A stretch of 64,000 nt of DNA, taken from Algoriphagus boseongensis (GTDB lineage: Bacteria; Bacteroidota; Bacteroidia; Cytophagales; Cyclobacteriaceae). The position numbers were made by a program, and so were the translations under genes. This document shows, piece by piece, positions 24,086 through 32,874 of this stretch. The stretch lies in NCBI RefSeq assembly GCF_004362805.1, contig NZ_SNYF01000005.1:310001-374000 (forward strand). Reading direction: 5' to 3'. A model generated the notes under the pieces. It worked only from the letters and a program-made list of their open reading frames with translations. It made no database searches and had not been told where the DNA came from. Within the stretch, counting starts at the first letter, position 1. Each line of letters begins with the position of its first letter.

Positions 24086-25231
24086 ATGAAAAACTATTCC
24101 TTTGGACTTTTAATATTGAGTTTTTGTTTTTTCGCTTGTTCAAGCTCTCAGGAGTCTGAGAATTTCTCATTTTCATTGATTTTGGAAGATTCTGTATTGA
24201 TTGATTATCTCGAGCCAAGATACCTTGTGGATTATGATAGGTCTACTGGACACTTTCTCCTTTCCAATGAATCTTATTACCGATATATTGAAGTAGACGA
24301 GAGTGGAAAAATCTCATGGGAAGATAGCATACCTTGGGATGGCCCTGGTGCTGTTTCTATGATTTTGGGAATGGGTTATGTGAATGGGAAAGTAGGGATA
24401 GCCACAGATTTGGAAGGATTTAAATTTTATGAAAAAGGAAATTCTACTGATCAATTAAAGATCCCGTATTCGTATACTTCCTTCACCTTTCTTCCTAAAT
24501 TATCTTTAATACCATGGAATGGTGGATTTCTTTATCCAAAGTTTATGGCTGAAAGTGATTTGGAAGGTGGTTTTACTGATGATTTTTATAAGCGAACGTA
24601 TACAGATTCCCTATTTTCCTTTCAATCAAATGAAGAATCAGTACGATTTTTAATTTCACTCCCACAAGAGTCAAAATTCCTAAATGGCGAGTACCATGGT
24701 TCCCTGATTCCAGTCCCGTTTCTCGAAGGAAAAGAGTTCTATTTACTGAATTGGATTCGTCCTGAAATTTTACATTATCAGCAACAAGGGAATGAATTTA
24801 TTTATCAAAAAACGGTGAATTTGGATTTGGAAAATTGGGTGAGCTATGATGAAGTTCCACTCAATCAGGCTAGTAAGTTCTATGATAGTTTTGGAAAAAA
24901 AATGCCAGGGACTTTTAGAGATATTTTTTCTATAGGTGATTATTTAGTAGTCCAATATACCCTTGGAATTTCAGAAGATACTTTTTCTCAAGCTAAAGGT
25001 GAGTCCGGTCGCTTGGATCCTGAAAAAATCTATCAATTAAATCCACCTTTATTGGCTGTTCTAGATAAAGAGTTAAATGTTTTGGCAAAAGGAATTGTAT
25101 TGCCAAATGGAGTAAATGGACAGTTAGTAGTGGATAGGAAAGGAAGGTTAGTTGGCCAAAAAAATCCATCCCTATCATCAGTAGAAGAATCTAATTTGGT
25201 CCTTTATAGAATGAATTTAAAAGCCTATTAG
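24086..25231 (+). CDS. Lipoprotein of unknown function, probable beta-propeller
   Basis: A 381-residue lipoprotein with the signal MKNYSFGLLILSFCFFAC (lipobox Cys at 18). No family was recognised with certainty. The chain is rich in short beta-strand-like stretches with repeated D-G-x-L/F turns (DYDRSTGHFLL, NGKVGIATDLEGFKF, DRKGRLVG), in keeping with a six-bladed propeller as in DUF4221-type Bacteroidota lipoproteins. Its last four bases overlap the end of the convergent epimerase gene. The gene stands alone; a likely promoter is at 24018. Confidence 0.8.
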   Translation: MKNYSFGLLILSFCFFACSSSQESENFSFSLILEDSVLIDYLEPRYLVDYDRSTGHFLLSNESYYRYIEVDESGKISWEDSIPWDGPGAVSMILGMGYVNGKVGIATDLEGFKFYEKGNSTDQLKIPYSYTSFTFLPKLSLIPWNGGFLYPKFMAESDLEGGFTDDFYKRTYTDSLFSFQSNEESVRFLISLPQESKFLNGEYHGSLIPVPFLEGKEFYLLNWIRPEILHYQQQGNEFIYQKTVNLDLENWVSYDEVPLNQASKFYDSFGKKMPGTFRDIFSIGDYLVVQYTLGISEDTFSQAKGESGRLDPEKIYQLNPPLLAVLDKELNVLAKGIVLPNGVNGQLVVDRKGRLVGQKNPSLSSVEESNLVLYRMNLKAY

Positions 25232-26145
25232 AGACAGGATTCCAATCCCTCCTCAAAAGGAGTAGGCTTTAATTCAAATGCATTTTCAATTTTTGAAGAA
25301 TCAAAACAATAGTCTTCCGCGGTCTGATATTTTATCTCACGGATTTCTTTCAGAGGTGGAATAAACCAGCCCAAAAGCCAAACCATAAAATCAGGCATGA
25401 CCATTAGCTTGGTGTTTTTTCCCAATTTTTCATTGAGAAGTTGGGTGATTTCCCTCGCACTTGGATAGCTGGGATCGGTAGGCAGATTCCAGGTTTGATT
25501 CCATGCACTTTGGTGCAATGCTAATTGAACAGTTGCTTTCCCGGCATCTGGGATAAAAGTGAAAGAATGCTTCTTGTCTCCCGAATAGGTCCACTGAGGA
25601 CTTTTACCAGCTTTGACCCGGTTAATTACCAACTCCTGAAGAAAACTGTTTTTTGCATCTGGACCGTAAAAGTCTGCTGCCCTCACTACCATGGCTGTAA
25701 GATCTCCTGAATTGACTTTTTGCCAAAGCATTTCCAGTATCTGCTTTCTTACTTTCCCTTTTCTGCTCTTTGGATTCATTGGAGTTTTTTCTGTCAAGTG
25801 TCCTATTTCATCTGGATCCAAAGCGTACATGTTATCAAAAAACACCAGCTTACAATTTTCAGCTATACAGGCCTCAAGAGTATTTTTCATGATTATTGGC
25901 CAATCTCTTTCCCAGATTTTAGCCGAGTAGGTGATTCCAGCACATAAATAAACAACCTCAGATCCCTTGACTGCTTCCCTTATCGAAACTGAATCCAATA
26001 AGTCGCCTACAAAAACTTCATCTGACTCATGGATTTTTTTGGGATTTCTACTCACTTGTCGTACTTGAATTCCTGCAAGATGTAATTCATGCGAAATAGC
26101 AATGCCGATATTCCCGTTAGCGCCAAGAATGGTGTGAAGTTTCAT
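25228..26145 (-). CDS. NAD(P)-dependent epimerase/dehydratase-like protein
   Basis: A 305-residue protein of the extended/atypical short-chain dehydrogenase class. The N-terminal Rossmann motif is GANGNIG (residues 8-14). Further signs are DLLDSVSIREAVKGSEVVYLCAG and RAADFYGPDAKNSF, which in this class lines the active site. A canonical YxxxK is not evident, so catalysis may differ from classical epimerases. The substrate is unknown. The gene is divergent from the methyltransferase at 26225 and convergent with the lipoprotein gene, with which it shares a 4-bp overlap of stops. Confidence 0.85.
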   Translation of the reverse strand: MKLHTILGANGNIGIAISHELHLAGIQVRQVSRNPKKIHESDEVFVGDLLDSVSIREAVKGSEVVYLCAGITYSAKIWERDWPIIMKNTLEACIAENCKLVFFDNMYALDPDEIGHLTEKTPMNPKSRKGKVRKQILEMLWQKVNSGDLTAMVVRAADFYGPDAKNSFLQELVINRVKAGKSPQWTYSGDKKHSFTFIPDAGKATVQLALHQSAWNQTWNLPTDPSYPSAREITQLLNEKLGKNTKLMVMPDFMVWLLGWFIPPLKEIREIKYQTAEDYCFDSSKIENAFELKPTPFEEGLESCL

Positions 26146-26224
26146 AAGTTCAGTTGTTTTGGAAGAAGTTAAGTCCTTTTGGAATTTTTTAAAAGAAAAT
26201 CACATTCCCTTAAAAAACTTGAGC

Positions 26225-26839
26225 ATGAAAGAATTTTGGAACTCCCGCTATCAGGAATCGGAATACGCCTACGGAACTGAACCCAATGAATTTTTAAAGG
26301 AAAAGTTGGAAGGATTAACACCAGGAATGGCGCTTTTTCCAGCCGAAGGTGAAGGGAGAAATGCTGTTTTTGCAGCTCAGAAAGGTTGGGATGTTACAGC
26401 ATTTGATTTTTCTGAGTCGGCAAAAGTTAAAGCTCAAAAATTGGCTTCAGAGCGAGGAGTGGAGATAAACTATCAAGTAGCAAGCTTTGAAGAATTTGAA
26501 GCAAAGGAAAGTTCCTTTGATCTTTTGGTCTTGATTTTCGCTCATTTTCTCCCTTCAAAGAGAAAAGAATACCACAGAAAACTCAGTCAATTTTTAAAGC
26601 CCGGAGGTTTGGTGATTTTGGAAGCTTTTTCAAAAAATCATATCCAGTTCAATTCTGTAAATGAAAAGGCGGGAGGTCCAAAAGATCCTGAATTTTTGTT
26701 TAGCGAAGAAAACTTGAAGGCTGATTTTTCAGGTTTTGAAATCCTCCAATTGGAAGTGGTAGAAAAGGAACTAAAGGAAGGAAATTATCATGTAGGAAAG
26801 TCTTCAGTCATCCAGATGATTGCCAAAAAACCTGAATGA
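26225..26839 (+). CDS. SAM-dependent class I methyltransferase
   Basis: A 204-residue protein. The start at ATG 26225 (MKEFWNSRYQESEYAYGTEPNEF) is preferred to an in-frame TTG at 26159 because homologous small methyltransferases begin with this W-x-x-R-Y segment. Motif I is FPAEGEGRNAVFAAQKGWDVTAFD near residues 38-61, with a conserved Asp at the end of strand 2. A post-motif segment, LLVLIFAHF, precedes LKPGGLVILEAF. The overall form is TehB-like or thiopurine-methyltransferase-like, often with soft metabolite or metalloid substrates. The true substrate cannot be assigned. It is divergent from the epimerase gene. Confidence 0.88.
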   Translation: MKEFWNSRYQESEYAYGTEPNEFLKEKLEGLTPGMALFPAEGEGRNAVFAAQKGWDVTAFDFSESAKVKAQKLASERGVEINYQVASFEEFEAKESSFDLLVLIFAHFLPSKRKEYHRKLSQFLKPGGLVILEAFSKNHIQFNSVNEKAGGPKDPEFLFSEENLKADFSGFEILQLEVVEKELKEGNYHVGKSSVIQMIAKKPE

Positions 26840-26893
26840 ATTTGGAGAAATAAATTCCAACTAATTTCCTAAATTAGTTTAAACTTTTTGGAT

Positions 26894-27262
26894 ATGGATT
26901 CTGATAAAAAACTTTGTCTCCACTGCGGAAAGCCAATTCAAGGCCGAATAGATAAGAGATTTTGTGATGACTATTGCCGCAATACTTACAATAATCAGCA
27001 AAATTCAGCTTCTACGAATTTCATTCGGAACGTCAATCATACCCTGAAAAAGAATCGAAATATCCTGGAATCGCATATTCCTACCGGGGAAGAGATGGGT
27101 AAAACTACCCGTGATAAGCTGGCGCTGGAGGGATTTAATTTCAAATTTTTCACCCATATCTATCAAAACAAAAAGGGAAATCAATACCATTTCTGCTATG
27201 ATTACGGGTATTTGGAATTGGAAGGAGATTGGTTTTTGATTGTAAAGGGAAAAGAAAAATAA
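26894..27262 (+). CDS. Small zinc-ribbon protein of unknown function
   Basis: The protein has 122 residues from ATG 26894; a TTG two codons upstream is possible. The N-terminus has a CLHCGKPI...RFCDDYCRNTYNN arrangement, i.e. CxxC followed by CxxxC, which should bind one zinc ion and resembles zinc-ribbon tails of small Bacteroidota proteins. A basic, probably helical middle (about 45-75) and a beta-rich C-terminus (KFFTHIYQNKKGNQYHFCYDYGYLEL) follow. Proteins of this pattern are annotated as hypothetical. A nucleic-acid-binding role is plausible because of the ribbon and basic charge but is not shown. Confidence 0.8.
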   Translation: MDSDKKLCLHCGKPIQGRIDKRFCDDYCRNTYNNQQNSASTNFIRNVNHTLKKNRNILESHIPTGEEMGKTTRDKLALEGFNFKFFTHIYQNKKGNQYHFCYDYGYLELEGDWFLIVKGKEK

Positions 27263-27363
27263 GTCTCAAAGGATTTTATTGACCTCTTACATAATTGGCT
27301 GGGATTTGAACCGAGATTTTTCATAGTATTCTCTATCAATTCATCACTCATACCCATAACCTT

Positions 27364-28656
27364 ATGAAAAGACTCTTTTCAATAGCCCTATTGCTTTTCC
27401 TTTCTGTCTTTCTTGTTCAGGCCAAGGAAAATCCTTTTGCTGCGCCAGGAAATTACAAATTGATTGTGGAAGGATTTGACTGGGGACCTGCAGTGAGCAA
27501 GGTCGTGTTAAGTTTGGACCAGCCGATGGCGGATGCAAATGCCAATGATTTTGAAATCTATGTTTCCCGTTCTTCAAGTCTTGGGGAATTGCCAGAGGCT
27601 GTAAGAAATGGTAAGAGAACCGTACTTTTTACCTATCCATCAGATGCTAACGGGACAAGAATGGCTGAAGGAAAATTCCTCACTCTGGTCCTAGCAGTAA
27701 GCCCCAATAATCCAATTGCCTCTTCAATGCAATACATGCGAATTGGTAGCAGAGCTGCGAATAACTGGATTGACTACCAAATGACAGTTGTTCATTCCAA
27801 ATCCGGAAAAATCTGGAATGAGTCTAATGGCATTCTCCAGGCAGATCTCAAGGAATTTGATTTGACGGGCAAGTTTACCCATGGAAAGGTGAGTTTGACC
27901 TATGGCTCTTTTGCCCCAAAAAATGTAAGCGGAAAGGCTCCTCTGATCATTTGGCTTCATGGGGGCGGAGAAGGTGGAACAGATCCAAGTATTGCCTTGC
28001 TCGGAAATAAAGCCTACAATTATGCCTCTCCCGAAATCCAAGTCCTATTTGGTGGGGCTTATGTTTTGGCTCCCCAGACCCCAACTTTCTGGATGGACGC
28101 TGGTGAAGGCATGACCCGAGGTCAGGTAAATGACATCTACAATGAAGCTGTCTTTGCTTTGATTCAGGATTTCGTAGCCAAGAACCCAGGAGTTGATCCA
28201 ACTCGGATTTATGTGGGTGGTTGCTCCAATGGAGGATATATTTCCTTGAAATTAATTTTCGAGCATCCGGATTACTTTGCAGCCGGATATATCAGTGCCT
28301 TGGCTTATAACAATGAGTTTGTTACGGATCAAATGATCCAAAAAATCAAAAATGTTCCTATCTGGTTTGTTCATGCAAAAAATGACCCTACCACCAAGGC
28401 CCCTGAAACCGTGATTCCAATCTACGATCGCCTAAAGCAGGCTGGTGCTAAAAATGTCTATTTGAGCTTGTATGATACTGTTCATGACATCACCGGTTTG
28501 TTTGGAGGAGAGGACTTTAGATACAATGACCATTGGTCTTGGATTTATTCCCATGCCAATGTCGCGAGATTGGATCGGGATGGCTCGCCGGTCATGCTCA
28601 ACGGAAAGCCAGTATCCATCATGGAATGGATGGCTGCCCAGAAGAAGAAAAAATAA
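27364..28656 (+). CDS. Exported alpha/beta-hydrolase (esterase/PHB-depolymerase-like)
   Basis: A 430-residue protein with a signal peptide (MKRLFSIALLLFLSVFLVQA). An N-terminal beta-rich domain (about 25-170) precedes an alpha/beta-hydrolase domain. That domain has an oxyanion-hole-type LIIWLHGGGEGG near 196, the nucleophile elbow GGCSNGGY near 288 with the Ser, an Asp region in VHAKNDPTT, and His in DTVHDIT. This resembles exported polysaccharide-esterase or PHB-depolymerase-like enzymes. The substrate is unknown; ester removal from plant or algal glycans is a reasonable guess. The gene is monocistronic and ends at a strong terminator at 28660. Confidence 0.85.
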   Translation: MKRLFSIALLLFLSVFLVQAKENPFAAPGNYKLIVEGFDWGPAVSKVVLSLDQPMADANANDFEIYVSRSSSLGELPEAVRNGKRTVLFTYPSDANGTRMAEGKFLTLVLAVSPNNPIASSMQYMRIGSRAANNWIDYQMTVVHSKSGKIWNESNGILQADLKEFDLTGKFTHGKVSLTYGSFAPKNVSGKAPLIIWLHGGGEGGTDPSIALLGNKAYNYASPEIQVLFGGAYVLAPQTPTFWMDAGEGMTRGQVNDIYNEAVFALIQDFVAKNPGVDPTRIYVGGCSNGGYISLKLIFEHPDYFAAGYISALAYNNEFVTDQMIQKIKNVPIWFVHAKNDPTTKAPETVIPIYDRLKQAGAKNVYLSLYDTVHDITGLFGGEDFRYNDHWSWIYSHANVARLDRDGSPVMLNGKPVSIMEWMAAQKKKK

Positions 28657-28659
28657 GAA

Positions 28660-28696
28660 AAGAGAGCCGGTTGAGTAGCCGGCTCTCATTTTTTAA
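28660..28696 (+). terminator. Intrinsic terminator
   Basis: GAGAGCCGG at 28662-28670 pairs perfectly with CCGGCTCTC at 28679-28687, followed by ATTTTTTT. It ends the esterase-like gene. Confidence 0.9.
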
Positions 28697-28730
28697 CGAT
28701 TACCTCCATTGATTTTGGTAAACTTGCTAT

Positions 28731-29804
28731 ATGAATTGGAATGAAATTTTTTTTTCTGAAAAGGCTCAAGAAGCTGAGAAATCAGGAAGGTTGCCTGAGG
28801 ATTGGTTAACCGAAATATATCAAGAGAAATGGTTTAAACTTTTTGTTCCCCAAAGTCTTGAAGGGCTGGGTCTTTCTCTTCCGGAAGCTTTAAACTTGGA
28901 AGAAAAGCTGGCTGAATGGGATGGTAGTCTGGGTTGGACAGTCACTCTTTGTGCTGGAGCGGGCTGGTTTGTGGGATTTTTAGAGGAATCTCTCCAAAAG
29001 GAAGTGTTCTCAGATCCGAAAGTTTGTCTAGCCGGAAGCGGATTTGTCGGCGGACAAGCTGATCTTATCGGAGATGAATACCTAGTTTCTGGGCATTGGA
29101 CCTATGCATCTGGGGTTTTACATTCCACACATTTGACAGCTAACTGTGAGATTTTAGAAAATGGGAAACCACTTTTGGATAAAAAGGGAAATCCGGTAAT
29201 CAAGGCTTTTATTCTAAAAAGAAGCGAAGTCGAAATTTTGGACGGCTGGAGCTATATGGGAATGATCGCTACTGGAAGCCATGCCTTTAAAGCTGAAAAA
29301 GTCCGTATTCCTTCCAATCGCTGTTTTGAAATCCTTCCCAAGCATGCAAAACTTACCGATTCTGTTTTTCAATATCCCTTTCTTCAATTTGCCGAGACTA
29401 CCTTGGCTGTGAATATTCTGGGGATTTCCCAGCACCTTCAGCGTTTAATTTCAATGACATTCTGGAAAAGAAATGAGGCGAAAGGATACGATAAAAAGCA
29501 TCGGCATTACTTTGAGAAACAGGAGAAAAAGGCAAAATCCAGGTTGGAAAAGGCCAAGGAAAGATTCTACAAAGAGGTGAATTGGTCTTGGGAGGAATTG
29601 GAGAAGAAGGGAAAAATCTCCAGAAAGACCCTAAATTCTGTAAGTAGGTCAAGTCGAAAATTGACTCAAACCAGTCGGGAAGTGAACAGTAAACTCTATC
29701 CTTTTGCCGGTTTGGAAGCTGCAAAAACCGAAACAGAACTCAATCGTGTCTGGAGAGATTTTAACACGGTAAGCCAACATGCTTTGCTGATTTTTCCTTT
29801 TTAG
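28731..29804 (+). CDS. Acyl-CoA-dehydrogenase-like flavoprotein
   Basis: This 357-residue protein shows the acyl-CoA dehydrogenase fold: an N-terminal helical part (about 1-75) with VPQSLEGLGLSLPEALNLEEKLAEWDGSLGW, a beta domain with FVGGQADLIGDEYLVSGHWTYASGVLHSTHL near 105-140, and a helical C-terminus. The usual catalytic Glu region is not obvious. Such short, divergent members include flavin-dependent monooxygenase-like (HpaB/DszC type) proteins. The C-terminal stretch near 245-290 is very rich in Lys and Glu. Substrate and partner reductase are unknown. The gene is monocistronic and convergent with the VOC gene. Confidence 0.8.
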   Translation: MNWNEIFFSEKAQEAEKSGRLPEDWLTEIYQEKWFKLFVPQSLEGLGLSLPEALNLEEKLAEWDGSLGWTVTLCAGAGWFVGFLEESLQKEVFSDPKVCLAGSGFVGGQADLIGDEYLVSGHWTYASGVLHSTHLTANCEILENGKPLLDKKGNPVIKAFILKRSEVEILDGWSYMGMIATGSHAFKAEKVRIPSNRCFEILPKHAKLTDSVFQYPFLQFAETTLAVNILGISQHLQRLISMTFWKRNEAKGYDKKHRHYFEKQEKKAKSRLEKAKERFYKEVNWSWEELEKKGKISRKTLNSVSRSSRKLTQTSREVNSKLYPFAGLEAAKTETELNRVWRDFNTVSQHALLIFPF

Positions 29805-29833
29805 TCGGAAAAAGAGCATCCTAATTTTAAAGT

Positions 29834-30190
29834 TTAAACAGCCTCCCCGAAAGTGATCAGATTGGTATCTGGATCAAGAATTGAAAATTCCTTTTGTCCC
29901 CATGGCTTCAATTGGAGAGGTCCCTTAGGGTGAATGGGGACTTTTCGATCCAGAAAATCTTGGTAGAGCTTTTCTATTCCTTTCACACGGATATAAATCT
30001 GCCCATAATTTTCCTTTGGGTCCAAGTCCTTAAACAGGAAAAAATGAATTTCCACCTGATCTTTTTCTACCATCAGGTATTCAGGAAAATTTCCACTTCC
30101 CATGGTCCTAAATCCAAGGAGGTTCACATAAAAGTCCCGGGTGATTTTTTTATCCCGCATTGGGAGTTTGGGGTTGACAGCTGTTAGCAT
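29834..30190 (-). CDS. VOC-superfamily (glyoxalase/bleomycin-resistance-like) protein
   Basis: A 118-residue protein made of the paired beta-alpha-beta-beta-beta units of the vicinal-oxygen-chelate fold. It opens with LTAVNPKLPMRDKKITRDFYVNLLGF and contains DQVEIHFFLF and YIRVKGIEKLYQDF, ending in the characteristic EFSILDPDTNLITFGE. Family members bind metal or sequester drugs as dimers. The sequence resembles bleomycin-resistance-type binding proteins, but no resistance function can be claimed. It lies 21 bp after the ATP-grasp gene on the same strand, so cotranscription is likely. Confidence 0.88.
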   Translation of the reverse strand: MLTAVNPKLPMRDKKITRDFYVNLLGFRTMGSGNFPEYLMVEKDQVEIHFFLFKDLDPKENYGQIYIRVKGIEKLYQDFLDRKVPIHPKGPLQLKPWGQKEFSILDPDTNLITFGEAV

Positions 30191-30211
30191 AGCACAAATA
30201 GTTTGATAAGT

Positions 30212-31087
30212 TTAGCTTTCAGAATCCTTCCAAAATTCATTTAAAAGTTTTGCAAAAACCTTTGGAGAATCCGGATCAAATCTAAAATACAAGCAAGGTT
30301 CAATTAACTCCAATTCCATTAGCGCGAAGGTGTTTTGGGGAGTTCGGACTAAATCTACCCTTGCATAAAAGGGTTGCTGAGGGAGGGCTTGGATGGCTTT
30401 TTCAGCAGCTTCGAAAAGGGCCGGCTCAGGTTTTGAAATAGGAATTACCCCACCGCCATGCTCTTCTTGAACTCGAAAATCTCCCTTTCCAACCGTTTTG
30501 AGGATGGTATGACTCAGTTTTCCATTGAAATACATCAGTGAAAACTCACCCTCCTCAACCACGCTATTCATAAAAGGCTGAAGCATGCCCACTTTATTTT
30601 GGAAGAAAGGCAAGACTTTACCCCAATCGGCTTCTCTGGTTTTGCTTAGCCTAAATGTATCATCTGCATTGGCTCCGATTTGAGGCTTCACAATTAATTC
30701 ATCCGTTTGGAATTTTTCGAAGGCATTTCTTATATCTGAAAGTTGCAAAATGGATGGCTTGATCGTCGGCACCAATTCCACTCCTTTGGCCTGGAGTTCA
30801 AATAGGTAGCTTTTGTTGATGTTCCAATGAACCAATTCTATCGGGTTCAAAAGAAGGGCTTTGGATCGGTTAATCCGGTCTAGAACTCTCAGAAAATCCA
30901 CCAAATGATTTTGGTAATCCCAAGGGCTCCGGATCACCACCAAATCAAACTTGTCCCAATCAGTTTCTTGATTCCAGGGGATGTTTTGCACTGTCCAACC
31001 CAAGTCTTCGAGATAGGGATGAACTAGGTCATCGTCAATAAACCAACCTTCGGTATTGGAGATGGAGAGGAAAGCACATGCTGGCAT
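30212..31087 (-). CDS. ATP-grasp enzyme (RimK/glutathione-synthetase-like)
   Basis: A 291-residue protein with ATP-grasp features: a preATP-grasp Rossmann part with DLVVIRSPWDYQNHLVDFL near 50, DELIVKPQIGANADDTFRL near 130 (the nucleotide-binding Lys), VEEGEFSLMYFNGKLSHTILK near 178, and the Mg-binding ALMELELIEPCLYFRFDP near 255. ATP-grasp enzymes join a carboxylate to an amine or thiol through an acyl-phosphate. This variant is widespread as an uncharacterised type. It lies 30 bp downstream of the amidohydrolase and 21 bp upstream of the VOC gene, forming a likely three-gene operon. Confidence 0.86.
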   Translation of the reverse strand: MPACAFLSISNTEGWFIDDDLVHPYLEDLGWTVQNIPWNQETDWDKFDLVVIRSPWDYQNHLVDFLRVLDRINRSKALLLNPIELVHWNINKSYLFELQAKGVELVPTIKPSILQLSDIRNAFEKFQTDELIVKPQIGANADDTFRLSKTREADWGKVLPFFQNKVGMLQPFMNSVVEEGEFSLMYFNGKLSHTILKTVGKGDFRVQEEHGGGVIPISKPEPALFEAAEKAIQALPQQPFYARVDLVRTPQNTFALMELELIEPCLYFRFDPDSPKVFAKLLNEFWKDSES

Positions 31088-31117
31088 AAAAGGACATGAG
31101 GGGGAAAGGGTTTTGGC

Positions 31118-32833
31118 TTAATTCGACTGACGCTTAAATATAGTTTTTCCTTCTTTGATTGTTTCCTCGACCTGAATTTCTTTTATAGCGTCCGGCTCCA
31201 CCTTTAATGGATTTTTGTCCAAAATCACCAAGTCGGCAAGTTTTCCTTCTTTCAAACTTCCCTTCTTATCTTCTTCAAAATGCTGGTAAGCAGACCAAAT
31301 CGTAATAGCCTGAAGTGCTTCATATGGAGTTAATCTTTCGTTTTCTCCTATGATGGCTCCAGATCTTGAAGTCCTATTCACAGCAGTCCAGACTACTCTC
31401 ATCAGGTTTGGTAAAGCCACCGGAGCATCGGTATGAATGGTAACTTTTAATCCCTTATTTAAGGCCGTTTTTACTGGACTGATCTTATTTCCCAACTCAT
31501 CTCCAATGATTTGCTTGTGCCAATCTCCCCAATAAAAAGTGTGGAGAGGAAATAGAGAAGCAATCACATCCAATTCTTTAAAAGCATCCAGTTGATCTTC
31601 CCGTACATATTGGCCATGTATCAAGGTGTTTCTGCGATCTCCTTTTCCATATTTTTCAACATTGGGTCTTAGGGTACGGATTAACTGGTCCATCGCAGCA
31701 TCTCCATTGGCATGGATAAGCGTTTGCCAGTTATTTTTGAAGGCCTTTTCTAAAATTGCCTGAACGGTAGAATCACTGGGAATGGCAGGATATCCCAGAT
31801 AGTCCTTGTTTTGTCCATCAGGAGGGATCAGGTAAGGTTTTGTTCTCCAGGCAGTTCGCCCCTGAGGAGAACCGTCAAGGGTAACTTTCATCCCTCCAAT
31901 TCGGTAGTGTGAGTTGTAATCTTTCGAGTTCCAGGGACTACTCATGTATTGATCCACGAACATGTAATCAATGTAACTGACCACATCTATTTTCAACTTT
32001 CCACTTTCTGCATTGACAGCCAGAAGTTGGTGATTATCCATTGCCCGACCTTCTTGAGCTGTAGTGTACCCATAGGAAAGAGCCATGTCCTGACCTGCTT
32101 GGAAAAATTTATCAGCCGATTCCTGATCCTTGGGCATTAAAGCATTGAGCATATAGGGAATTGCTGCCAATTCTTCCAAAACCCCATTGGGAGTTTTGCC
32201 ATCTGCTTCTCTTCGAATCACCCCACCTTCCGGATTTGGGGTTTCAGAAGTGATGCCAAGAATTTCTAAACCTTTACTGTTTACCACAGAAAAATGCCCA
32301 GAGATATGGGTAATCATGATCGGGAATTCGGTGCTTACCTGATCCAGGTCGTGGCGGTTAGGAAAACGCTTTTCCTCCAAAACCGAATCGTCAAAACCGG
32401 TTCCGAAAATCCATCCCGTCAAAGCTCGATTTTCAGGAGTATTCCAGTCTTTTAATATTTGAATCAAGGTTGGAATATCCTTGCAATTTGCATCTGGTGG
32501 AGCAAGCAAAAGTGCTCCAATGGCTTGCAATCCGAAATTTCCAAAATGAGCATGCCCATCTATAAATCCTGGAACCAGGGTCTTGCCCTGTAAATCCACC
32601 ATTTGATGCCCAGCTCCAGCCTGTTTCATGGCCTCATCTCTGGAACCTACAAAAAGGATTTTTCCGTCCTTCTCCACCAAGGCTTCAGCATATTGGGGTA
32701 AATTTCCCTCCATCGTAAGGATATCTCCCCCGAAATACATGGTGGCGATGGATTCATTGGATTCCTCGGAGGGAGGTTGACAGGAGAAGATTAGGATACT
32801 TCCTAAGACTAGTAAAAAGTTTATAGCTCTCAT
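31118..32833 (-). CDS. Lipoprotein amidohydrolase, family 3 (YtcJ-like)
   Basis: A 571-residue protein with a lipoprotein signal (MRAINFLLVLGSILIFSC, Cys at 18), so it acts in the periplasm or at the outer membrane. It has the amidohydrolase metal site: PGFIDGHAHFGNFG near residue 90, THISGHFSVVN near 180, LIHANGDAAMD near 370, and TIHTDAPVALPN near 475. The C-terminus has the family's KEGKLADLVILDKNPL closing beta segment. Family 3 members hydrolyse C-N bonds of diverse compounds. The substrate is unknown. It heads the operon with the ATP-grasp and VOC genes. Confidence 0.9.
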   Translation of the reverse strand: MRAINFLLVLGSILIFSCQPPSEESNESIATMYFGGDILTMEGNLPQYAEALVEKDGKILFVGSRDEAMKQAGAGHQMVDLQGKTLVPGFIDGHAHFGNFGLQAIGALLLAPPDANCKDIPTLIQILKDWNTPENRALTGWIFGTGFDDSVLEEKRFPNRHDLDQVSTEFPIMITHISGHFSVVNSKGLEILGITSETPNPEGGVIRREADGKTPNGVLEELAAIPYMLNALMPKDQESADKFFQAGQDMALSYGYTTAQEGRAMDNHQLLAVNAESGKLKIDVVSYIDYMFVDQYMSSPWNSKDYNSHYRIGGMKVTLDGSPQGRTAWRTKPYLIPPDGQNKDYLGYPAIPSDSTVQAILEKAFKNNWQTLIHANGDAAMDQLIRTLRPNVEKYGKGDRRNTLIHGQYVREDQLDAFKELDVIASLFPLHTFYWGDWHKQIIGDELGNKISPVKTALNKGLKVTIHTDAPVALPNLMRVVWTAVNRTSRSGAIIGENERLTPYEALQAITIWSAYQHFEEDKKGSLKEGKLADLVILDKNPLKVEPDAIKEIQVEETIKEGKTIFKRQSN

Positions 32834-32874
32834 TTTTAAATGGTTTTCTCTTTAAAAGTTAAGTTATTCCTCAA